Origin: Paragonimus westermani
Taxonomy: Eukaryota; Platyhelminthes; Trematoda; Plagiorchiida; Troglotrematidae
DNA: 64,000 nucleotides
Assembly: GCA_008508345.1 (NCBI GenBank)
Contig: QNGE01001216.1
Span: forward strand, 4,418 to 68,417
Reading direction: 5' to 3'
Both the position numbers and the translations under genes were made by a program. Each line of letters starts with the position of its first letter. Position 1 is the stretch's first letter. This document shows, in pieces, positions 34,393-46,300 of this stretch. The notes below the pieces were generated by a model that saw nothing but the letters and a program-made list of their open reading frames with translations, had not been told where the DNA came from and did not search any database.

Positions 34393-37300
34393 GTGCGTTC
34401 CGACATTATTTGTTTCTGACTCACTTTTCTACGTTGCAGAACTACGCTCTTCGTTTTATCGGACCCGAATCAGTTTCACTCATTCGCGTCTCTCCCGAGT
34501 GTCTATCATTATTTCATGTTACCGGTGTTATTCGACATTTTGAAACAACTTTTAAGGTTATTATTTGTGTCATGGGATTCGAGACTATTCTACTGAAGGG
34601 TCGGAAAATTGACATCGAACGATGTCACAAAGCCATTACGGAACTCGAAGTTCAGTGCAGCCGGACTTCAGCCACTTTGACTTCTTTCAAACTATCTAAC
34701 TTACGAATGTTGTGTCGGAAATTTTCTGTTGTATTTGATGAAGTTCCCTGTTCTGCACCAGTGCAGATAGCCTTGTTGGCTCATTTTTCCTCATTGTTAG
34801 ACCCTTCATCTAAACGTGACACTTTATCGGACCAATCCCCAGCTTATGTGGAGGTCTATCGGAAGCAGTGTGTTGGATCTTTATTCCCACAAACCACGGA
34901 GTTTGTTGAACAAAGTAAGTCGTTGGTATTTTGCCATTTTTGCTTTCAACATTTAGAGCGTCCGGGAAATTGTTTTAACTAAACACATTAGTCTATGGGT
35001 TTTAACAGTAGATTGTAACTTTCGGAAAGTTGTAACTGTTCAGTATCATAATTACACAACAGCAGAGTTTGATAGCGCGAATGAACGTAAGATTGTTGAA
35101 CGGCGACAGTGGAAACGTTTCTGCATCTGTAGGTTCGCTTGAGAAGCGTGAGCATTACTTGGTGGAAGCATTTGTGATCGAATTGTTAGATGTGATTAGT
35201 CGGTCGAATGCACAACTAGTCAACACGCTCATCTGATACTCTTGAAGGCCTAACCCTAACTCCACTGATGAAATCTAATAGAGGGTAAACTTTGGACCTA
35301 GTGTCTCTTCTTTTAGAAGTGGGCAAACCAGAAATATGCTTGAATTCGAAAAAATGAGCTCAAGCTTGACTGATATTCATTGGTAAATGGACTGAGACTA
35401 ACACAACGTTACAAGCAAATATTCCAACTTGTTCGTAACGTTATGTTATTCCCAATCTATTTACCAATAACATGTTAAACACAACGTTGTTAGTTTCTTC
35501 AGTTTTTAGCACTGACTGCAAGTGTGTGCACCGCCCGGCCCTTCTTTTATCCCAAGGGTTATCTGCTGCCTATATTGCCGATGGTTGTTTAGCGCAATAC
35601 ATTGAATAAGATACTAAATTACGTGCTCGTGGGTTTCATTCTTGCCCACCATGAGTCCTGTTTTCAAGGTCAAACAGCCGTGTAATAGTAAGATTGAATA
35701 TGACTTAAAAAGTCACACACTGACGAACCTAAAAGCCGATATTTTGTTTGCAATTTTATCATCCCCCACTCACTGTTACAATTCCGGTGATTAAAACAAC
35801 GTCAGTTTGCTTGATGCATCGATGTATTTTGTTCAGTGTACTGTTAGACGAGTGTGAAGTGCTATGCGACAGGTTCTGCTAAAACCTTGCTTACCCATTG
35901 TCGTCGGCCTCAGCAGATCATTAGTTGATACTGGTTTTTAAACTTCGTGCAATTAAGAAAAAATCAATCCTAATTCAACGATGAGCAAAGGGAACACATT
36001 AAATGTAATCAACAGAGCTTCATGTTTTAACTCAACAAACCAGCATCGAGGTGTCTGAACTTTGCAAACAACAAAGTCGAGTTGCAGATGAAAATAAACT
36101 ACATCTTTACGACGGCTTCCTTGTGGCTATCATTGCTTCATCTGTTATCGTTGTCACAAAACCCAATATTACAGTGACAACATCTACGCTACAAAGTTTG
36201 GCTGGTTACCATTGACCTTAGCCCTTCCGGTCATAAATTTTTCCCACTCTTGAGGTTCAAGCTGAGGTACACACGCGATCTCTAGCACTTAGCCAACTGA
36301 TCACTGTGCTCATTTATTTACGTCAGGTTATTGTTTGTAAATTTCATACCTTCCTTTCGTGTCATTAGCAAAGGGTATTGGGCGTGGAAGACAATTAGTT
36401 GGCATCTATCGTGTACAGTCCAATTATATATGTATCCTGCAGCAGTCAGTGATCAAATTTCCCACCCTGGCCATTAAGCAGCTGTTTCCCACCTCATTGT
36501 TGTACACCTAAATATTTTCATGTATGCTGTTTGCTGTCACATCTGGACGCGATGCAGTGCAACGAACTTTCATACTGCCTGCTGTTGTGATTTACATACA
36601 GATTGAACGTCGCCGAATTGATGAGACGTAACCTAAAGCACTTTTGATAATCGACGTGTCTTGACCGTGATATGGCTGCGTTGGGCTATGACCGTAATCT
36701 TTTTATTTCCGGTTATTCCTCTGTTGTGAATCTGTCGTATCTGCAATTTACAGCCCGACGAATGAGGTTGCTCTTTACGTGATATTGTTCATGCAGTGTA
36801 AATTCTTGGACCTCACTCATCACAACCCGCAATAATGCTTCACTTGCCAGACTTATGCACAACTTAGTCTGGTTACCAACAACTTTTTCGTAGGCCATCG
36901 AACCTTGATATTTTCTCGAGAATTGTAAACGGGCGTGATATCAAATCAAGGGACTAATTGCAATCTATTTGACTGGTGTTTGTTTCCGCTCTTGTATATT
37001 GACTGTAAGTTAAATTTAAAGTCCTCAACATCTGTGTACCACAGTGTACTTTCTACATGCGACATACTGAGTGGCTGGACAAAGTTTTTGGTTTCCCAGA
37101 CAGTGAATGTACAAACACCTGGGCAAACATATTTTCTTTAATTCATCTTCAGACCGTCACAGTTAGAGAGGTGTTAGAATCAGACGACGATTTTGATGGA
37201 ACTTAATAAAAAGAAACTAAGTTACTGGTTAGTCGATTGTCGATAGCTTGATTGGCCCGTTATATCGTGATCGTCCATCAGTCCGGTCGGTCTGAAGCCA

Positions 37301-40300
37301 ACTTGGACACGGTGCACATGTATTGCGCTTCTGGTGGCATATTATTTGGCCGAACAACTTGATTTCCGTAGGCCTAATAACATAGTTCGTTCTCAATCGA
37401 ATGGCTTGGCAGGCTGTAGACCAGTGGACAGGCTTAATCAGTGTTCACTCAATGCTCACTGCTGACCTGGCGAACAAGAATTGTGCCGTTAACCGATTGT
37501 TTTTAACTGTCCCAATCAAATTGAGAGCCGCCACGATGTTCACCACTGCAACGCGTGTAATAGGTCACATACAGACTTCCTGTGTGATTCTGAGGTTTAA
37601 ATCTACGTTCGTGTTAATGGTGGCTGACATTGTCATGGTAATTTCGGATAGTCCCTTTTTTCTATCCAGTCCACATATTTTTCAGCATTGGTTGTGGTAG
37701 AGGATATCGAACTGCATGTGAGTTAACTACGGACGAATTCATGATGCAAACCTTCACATTGAGTTCATCTCAAGCAAACCAGGAAGTCAGACAACTAGAG
37801 GATACGATTGGTTATCCTTTCATGAGTCCCGATTGACTGTTCTGAGTGGCACACAAATCCAAAACACACATCTGTTACTTTTGAGGTTAACTGACAGAAA
37901 ATTGTGAGAGGATTTGTTCATCTGCAAATGTCGGGCGTCGTTTTGAATCATAGGTAAAATTTCCTGTCTGGTTTGTCATCACCTGAGTAGATTCTTTACC
38001 AGGCAGTTGATTAATTTTGTCTAATGGTGTTGTTCATGTGAACTGAGCCCTATATGCAACACGTGTTTCTGAGTTTCATTCCTGGCCTTCTCTTGTGTCA
38101 GTTATGCATAGCCCGCTTCGTCTAATTTTTAGACGGTTCTGTGTATAAACGGTTGGATGCGACGTGCGTTTCTGCCATCCCAGTCGTCAAAGAAAAGCGT
38201 GCTGAGTCGGTCAATCGCGAAAACGCGCTCGCTCCTAAAGGGCCCAACCCAACCACGGTGACCACACGGCTACGGAGTGTTGTGATTGACGGGAGTAACG
38301 TCGCTTTTGCGTAAGTTCGCATATTACGTTTGGCTAACCCACTTCACCTGTAAGATTTTTATTCGTTCATTATCGTGATTGGTCCATATGGACAAGTCCC
38401 ACTCTTCAGAATATAAGGCCACACTGATGAATATCACATGGGTCCGGTACTGAAACAGTTTTATTGGTTCCCATAATTGTCACACTTGCATCACTCCGCT
38501 TCGATTAGGTTCGTGTCCGCCTTCTTGTCCACTGTACTCTTGAACTGTACTCTGGTCGTCGGTGATCCACATCTATTTAGGTTTCAAGTGGCTATAGAAT
38601 GATTGACCGATGGAAGCGGAGGGTTTCTGTGAACTGTTTTCGGATACACAGAAGGGTATCATACAGTCAGGTGACAATAACTTCGGCCGTTGATGACGAT
38701 CGCAATCTTACAGCTCTGGAATGAGCTTATCAAACCATAAAGATGATTCGGAATGCTTCGTCTGAATTCCTTTGATGGTCAGTGTCAACTACGTGGCAGC
38801 CGATCACAGTGGAATCTGTTATTCCTCCTTGGTCGAAGTTAGCGGTTGCTTGCAAGTTCGGCTAATGACCATTGTTTTAGCTGCATTTTGTAGCGGGCAG
38901 CTGTCTTACGATTCAAAGCTAAAGCTGGCACACTTGGATGTTGGTTCAGTACAAACGTCGATATTTGTCTGCTGTTGTCGATGAATCATATGAAAAATCT
39001 ATTGCTGCTCAACTCAAATGTGAACTGTCGACGTTCGTTAACCGAAGTGCGAATACTTATAACACCATATTGACCAATACATACTCTCTCTCTCTCTCTG
39101 TCTCTCACTGGTGTAAGGTTTGGAAAACTCGTCCTTCACCCTATCAGTCTTGTCTATTCCCAGTTGTTGTTTGACATTGAATAGACAATAGGAAATGCTA
39201 CCATCACTGTTGTAGACGAACCACGTTCCTTCGGATGTTCCTTCTATTGACGATCCGCTTACCAAGTAATTGTAGCACTATCTAAAGTTTATTGTCTTTG
39301 GAATGTAGCACGCGTCCACACGTGTGCTGTAACACAGTCATTTTCTTTGTCTGTTAAAAAAAAGTAAGTACATTTCTTTTACTTCACATGTGGTTTGCAA
39401 ATTTTATTGTACTTGCATTGAGCTCTGTGTTGGACGATACAGTCGATTACTCTGAGCAAGCATCGGTGGACACAGTGAGGGATCGACCGCGCAGACATGA
39501 GCAAAACGCACCAGTTATCCGGGACTCTATCAGTCAGACGCGTCAGTTCATGCATGGGCTAGGCACTATTGGGTAAGCCAGGCCTACATAAACCTGTTAG
39601 TGAAACTGGAAAAACGAAAATACTAATCATTTTACGTTAAAAAGAGCAAGCTAACTCGCTTTGCTTTCGGTAAAGAGCCGCACCTCAGCTGACTGTTGAC
39701 TCAGCTTTCGCTTTTCTGTTCACGCTTATGATTATTCTGTTTATGTCCATCCATCTGACATTACAGACTGTAACCGGCTTCCCGACTGTAGAATTACGAC
39801 CAACTTGATGTTTGAACTAATCTCTGTTTGGTTGTACAATAAAACGGGTGAGGGTGTTGGTCATATCTTGTAAATCAAGAACTAGATCAACCAGACGACG
39901 TGGATATGTTAAGGCACCGCTCGTTCAAAAAATTCTTCCAGGTAACCCCGATAGCTGATGAGTCTTCAACATTTCGTAAGACCTACTTTTCGAAATCGAC
40001 TGCATTCAATGGTTTGATTCGATCTTCTATTGTCTGTCACTATTGAAACTCTTCCGTGTCGAGATTATTTAAGGCGTTGGGCCTTAGGAGTCTTCCAATA
40101 TTGAGTTGGCCATCTTCTCAATTATTCCTGATGGTTTAGTCTTCGAAAATCAGTGATCCGATTTCCCACTTAGGAACATCCCGACAATTGGCCTAACATA
40201 TTACACGACCTCTACTTCCAATCTGACTTCCGTTATCTCCCGTGCTCAGTCCTCTTCGTTGTCACCGTCATAACTAATCCCACAATATGAGTGAGTCATC

Positions 40301-43300
40301 CAATAACTCACAGTAACATGAGCAACAGTCTTTTTCAAAATGCACACATCTAACTAGCCTTAAAACCGTCCAGCGATGTACTCGGTCGATTTATGAATAA
40401 GCTACTTTTATAACTCATTGTGTTGGATGTGATCAACAGCATTCCTAACTTTCTGACTTCCTCATCATTCGAACTGTTTCTATCACACTGTTCACTACTT
40501 TCCCTTAGCGGGAAGCGAATTGTGATCAGGCACACGCATCACTAACGGAACGTTCGTGAAATCCTGCAAAATCTTCTCTCACTTTCTAATAATTTTCATA
40601 TTAGGCCCCAACTAAATGGTGTTTGGAATTGTTGTGATCATTCGGGTTAACCACGTGACTTTGGTCCCTCATCAGATCTAGGCACTGTCACCTGAATGGG
40701 ATTGTTACCGTTTTATCCTCAGCGTTCCGCATTAGTTCGATTAGCTGCGATATTCGGAAAGATTGTTCGGAAGGTGTATCCTCATTGCACCGTCTGGATT
40801 GATCAACCAAGTTCCTTTCAACGTTCTGCGAACATTCACAATGTCGTTTATCTAGAAGACACGAAAATATGGTAAGTTTCTTTTGTTCCGTTTCATGACT
40901 TCGACACATCCACCGTCTTTTAATGGACGACTCGAGAATGCATCGTTCCGCTTTCTTTCCCAGATATTCTTTATTTCAGTTTTTCAATTAATGCCCCTGG
41001 CATGTTTCATGGGCGTCGCGGATGAATAATCCCGATTTCATCGGTTCAGTTGGGACCGCAGCGGCATTTCAGTTTTAAGGAATCCACCTTTTCTGTCTAA
41101 AACCGCCTCCTTTCTCGAAAACAATGATCTCCGTCGATCAGAGTGCGCTAAAGTGCCCAGAATTGTCTAGAGGTACCCCTCGCTATTTTCTGAACTTTTT
41201 GACGCTTATTCCACCATCCTCTAGTTTCTTAGTGACCTCTACTGGGCCCATTAGCCGTCCTTCAATCGTTTAATTTAAGAATGTCTGTGGGTCGTCATGC
41301 ATTATATAAATACCCTATAATTTTCTCCTCGATTCGCACCTTTTTGAGGGGAGCAAAGTTGCTTTTTGCAGTCGACTTTCGGTTTTTCTTGGGATCAACT
41401 AACGGAGACAGTCGTGCTATTCTCGAAACTGGAGTTTCCCGTTCTCTTCATCACGAAGAGGAGAATTCGATTTCTATCAACGGCATTCGCATATCGTGGA
41501 CGAAAGAGCGTATTCTGTCGAGGGTTTTCAACGTTTGGCGACGAAAGAATTCACGACGCCACTTACGTCCGAGCAGGTACAAACCATCCTTCAACAGCAG
41601 CAAAACAATTCGAGCAAGCGCAGTTAAAACCGGTCGAAGTCACTCAGATTCCGATTGTATTCATCACTTGTGGTTTAGTGTGACCGCGCGAGTTGAAGTA
41701 CTCCTCGTCCTGCTGAACGTCCTATCAGCAGTGTATCTTTGCCTTCGTTCTGTCCATGCCCAGTTTCCTGTCGTTCATGGGGCAAAGTATTCTGCATTGC
41801 TGAATGTGTTGTCCACGATGGGCGCGAGAACGGTAGGAGCCTTCCCCTTCCCTCAGTGTGTCACCTAGGGAGTTTTGTATGATCGCAGTCTGAACTGGTG
41901 AACTCTGTCATCTACTACAATTCTCCATCACTTCAGCTTCCGTCGTGCGCACATTTAGTGATTCCGCTGTTAACTCGTGCAAGTCAACAGCGACAACACC
42001 ATGCCCATCTCTTGCCTTTCTCAGTTGAATTGGTACTCTGGATAAAAGCAGTGATCAGTATCTTTCAATCTCTTAAGACGTTCGCTGATTTCCTGCTCAT
42101 CCAACTAGATTTGTGTAAATGTCGACAAACCTACTCTAGCTATGTCGAATTACTGCCCCAACAATGCAATAAACATTAAAGTTCATCGCGTGTATTTTCT
42201 CGTTAATGGGAGTCGTTGTAGTTACACCTGAATGCGTTTGTTGTCATAGGACGTATTTGGTCACTTTTGAAATTGCTCAAGTCTAGATGGAGCAGACCCC
42301 ATAGTCGTGTGGCTGCTACTCAGTATGCTTGGCACTATCCCACGAGGTCCGTATAGCGTAATTGCTCGCTATTCGTAATGACGTGTAATATCACAGTTTC
42401 ACTGTGTAACAACTTATTTAGTGTTCTGCAAGTTAGGGTTTCCCACATTGTCGTACTAAAATCCACAGTAGTTTCGAATTTTCGCTCACTCCAATAGATG
42501 GATCACATTAACACATATCAGCCGCATCTGTCTTTGAAGCCAAGCTGGCACTCATCGTCTAGTAGGCCTCGATTTGACCCTCGCTTGTCTATGCATGTGA
42601 ACTCATCAACCTCGAGTGCGTCTGGTGTGTATTAATGCACAGAATCGATCGCGATTCGTAAATATTCGACACTAACCTATTGTTTTATACTACAGGCTGT
42701 ACACCCGGTGTTTAAACTCGTGTGACATGTGACGGTCTTCCATTTGTTTAACCGAGTCCATAGAAGATTGTCTGATCTGTGACAATTGACCGACACACAC
42801 AATCTCGGATTTCGGAAAGTAGTTGCCGTCTCGTCACTGCTTCTTAGCCCTACTGATCAATTTTTATTCGTAACAATATTTTGCCTGAATAGAGGTTCTA
42901 TCAGTAGTACACGAATCAATAATCCGGTTAGAAAAGTCATGAAAGTATTTTGGAACAATCCTTTTCCTGTTAGCTGTAGACTCCTTCGTCTTTCGAGTCT
43001 CCTCCGGCTTCGTATCTAACACACAAATCACGCATGCAATGAGAGGGAAATGGCACTCTGAGTGTTTGAGGTATGTTGATTGGCTGCCTATAAGAACCGT
43101 TCAATTTTAGTAGCATATGAATTTTCGCCGTAGTCACTGTTCACTTTTTTTTATAACGCCAGCCGTGACGATAAGTTACTGAAAGTAGGGTTGTGTTCAA
43201 GGTATCTTTTTGTTTATTGTGTTACATTAGACTGAAGTGGGATTTCGGTGACTGATAGATTTTCACATTATAAAAAGTTAACCACGTTCATCAGTGACCT

Positions 43301-46300
43301 CTAGCTCTGCAACTGCTTCTGTTCTCCTGTTTTTCTGTCATTCCTCATCCCTGACCATCTGTATACTATTCCTGTCCACAACATTCATAGAGTTTACGGT
43401 GAACGTGCACTTCTGGTTGCAACTTTCACATTCAGATAGACTTTTTAAACAACCCCTTTCAAAAACTAGGCACCAGATTGAATTTTTGCTTTTGTCGATG
43501 CGTATACTTTAGTGAACATGCAATATTTCTCATGCGATCTCAGCTGGACTAACAAAGGCACGCTTTGTCCTCGTTGATCTGCGTCTGGTTGTCGCCAGTG
43601 GTGCAGCACACGCCACTTGCGATTATGGTTAGGCGCAGGCGCCCTTTGGTTTCGGTCACTGTGACAGGCCAACCCGTCTCGGATGCCGCCAACTAAGGAA
43701 GGGTTGCAGTACTTGCTTTATGGTTCGGGACCGTAGCTTGTTCGCAACAAAGTTGTCAACAAACAAGTTGCGTTTGGTTATTGCTGGTCCCACCGGTTAG
43801 GTCACACCAACTGAAGTGACCACGTGGACAAGGTGACAGTTCGCCAGCAGGTAGTTCAAAACACTCAGAGTACGCGATTAATTGATGAAATAGTACAACT
43901 GCACAGCCTCCGGCGATCCAATCATGTACTCCGTCTTCTAACTAAATCACGATCGCATGGGGCATCGATCACGGAGACCATCAACAATTGAACGAGACCG
44001 CGATGTGATCTAGCAATAACACGATTCCGAAATCCGAAGACCCTGACTCTTCCGTTTGAACGTCGCCTGCTAAATTGGAGATCTTATGATCACTTCACTG
44101 TCCTAGATGACAGCATCCTACAGTCGTTGACCTACGTGCACTTATCATTTTGGCTTGACCTTATACGGATGTTGTGTATTTTTCCTTTCGATAATCTTTT
44201 TTTCCGGGACGCCATACGTAACGGTTGCGGTAAACGGCTACTCAGGCAACAGTACCGTCTGACCGTTATGCATGAAGATGAATGGCACACTTGTTTTAGA
44301 CTTGATTTTTCCTGTGGAAGGTAAATTTCAAACCTATAAACACATTGTTTTACATTCTGGGTTGTTACATCCCTTCATCATCTGATCGCCTCTCCTCATA
44401 CTTTTCTGGAGAACGTTCTTCAGATTTCTTTGATCTGTAACTGACGGCTGTCCATTTCGTAGGCACGGTCTTCAACAGAAATTCAGCCCACACGGCATTT
44501 GGCTAGCGTTGGAGTTTTTCCTCAAACGAGGTCACACCAACGTGGTCGCCGTGGTTCCACGATTCAGACGTGGCCTGGGCGGAGAACTGTTCGATCGACT
44601 GGAACGCAAAGGCTATTTGACGTATTCGTCCTCACGTGTTGTGAACGATGAACAGCAAGTCGCTGATGATGACCGGTGAGTCTGATGTGAAGACCAGATG
44701 AACTTTTGTTCTTTGTCATCAATACCGCTGGTGTTTTGTAAAACTTCGAACTTCACGCTTTGTTATGTGAACTCGAATTGACGACTTTCAAATGACATGT
44801 ATTATGTGGTTTATGAAAGACCGGGTATTGTTTAGTCGTGTACATATCTTCCAATATTCTGTGTCACATGCTGTCTCCAAGTCGACGAAATGACACTATC
44901 TCGGTAAGCGGAGCGAATACCGGTTTCAGATGACTTGACTGTGTTAACAGAACTAAGGACAGGGCCAGTTCACTCTTGTACTAGCGCTTTTAAACTGTGA
45001 AATGCAGCCCATATGAACTAAACTTATCATTCGAAAGGTTCGTTGCGATCTGCATGTTATCTACATAGTTCCTTGTGCGATGTAATAACTTGAACGAGAG
45101 GTTGTTTAACTCTGATTAAACAGAAGCAATGACTCCGTGGATTAAAATGAACACGGTATGCAGGTAAGTTGAATCGGCGTCTTCCTAATACGAGCGTTGG
45201 TAGTATAGTCCAACCTGAGATACTGTGGTTTATGCTACTCATGTAACTGATGGACAATCGGGAATTTGGTTTCTTTAAGGTGAACATCACTGATGTTTGA
45301 TCACAGCTTTCGCAACCAGATAGAATTCCCAGTTTCGCTCCTGTTAGAGCTCTTCAGTAACATAGCCGGGGTTTGAACCGTGGCCGAGTTTTTACGAAGC
45401 AAACGACCACTGCACCACTGACTTCACACTAGACAGTACCGCATTACCCACAATCAAGTGTTGGTGTGCATTGGCATGTGATAATCCGTTCGTGCTTTTT
45501 GTGATGTAAGTGGCACAGTAGTGAAAATAAGACCGAAGTTAAAATCTCCTCCCGTAATGGGGATGTACACGATGAACGAATTCTTGCATGAACAGCATTC
45601 AAGTATAGTGCTTCTTTTCAAAAGGTGCTTGCTTCGAGATTACGGGAGCTGCAAGAATTTGTGAGTAATGCTTAGGTTAACTCGCCCAAGGTCATAATTA
45701 AGCTCATGCTGACGTTTCGTTGTGCAATTATTGATGAAAAATCCAGCCTGTTGTAAGAATCAACCGGCATTCCAAGTTGAGAAGCAACCTAGTTCATCTG
45801 GAAGTCTGGGTGAATTTTCAACATATTCAGTTGACAAACGGTGCATGTGGGATAAGAATACGTGTATATGGTGCGAATGTTAAAATACCATGGAACTAAC
45901 TAGAGGACAGATCGTACAACGGGGACAAGTTTTTACTAAAACAACCGAAATTGGGCAGAGAATTAGACGAGGCGGAGTAAACCATAAAGGAGCTATCTCA
46001 CTGGTGTCCAGCAGTTTATTCTGCCGTTCGTGGATACACCCACACCGATTGTTGAGAACATGATTTAAAATTGTTTGCGCGTTCGATTTTCTTTCCTTTA
46101 CTGTTCTCTCTTTTGATCAGTCTATCGTTTATTTTGTAGGGTAATCTGCACACGCATAAAAAAATTTTAAAGCCGGTTATCAAAAGCAGAGCACTATCCG
46201 ATAGGTTATTGGTAGAATTTCGAGGGTTTAGATTATTTCAAATGGAACACCATCCACATTTCATCACGGTCTTCGCATTGATATAAGCCGTTCGGCTGAC

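Larger units (their letters stand above)
34915..38132 (+). other. Intron 2 of KH-NYN gene
   Basis: This 3.2-kb intron contains the micro-exon candidate and, at about 36,040-36,109, a relic similar to 27,691-27,752 (3' region of the RTE element), in the same relative orientation. Nothing else was recognised. The flanking GTAAGT and TTTTTAG sites are good and the phases match directly. Confidence 0.6.
38311..44462 (+). other. Intron 3 of KH-NYN gene, transposon-laden
   Basis: The 6.15-kb intron splits the NYN catalytic loop. It contains a CT microsatellite (39,084-39,106), a 150-base in-phase candidate exon (39,423-39,572), a Ty3/gypsy LTR and gag start in sense orientation (41,282-41,690) and the interspersed repeat copy at 43,588-43,693. 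Confidence 0.7.

Noticed and set aside
38950..39046. Possible additional exon in intron 3
   Set aside because: AG/GT-flanked and open, but its 97-base length breaks the frame of the KH-NYN gene alone or together with the 150-base candidate.
41281..41868. 195-codon open frame as a host gene
   Set aside because: Its first 80 codons are LTR sequence also present at 49.54-49.78 kb, and the true gag frame there is a different one.
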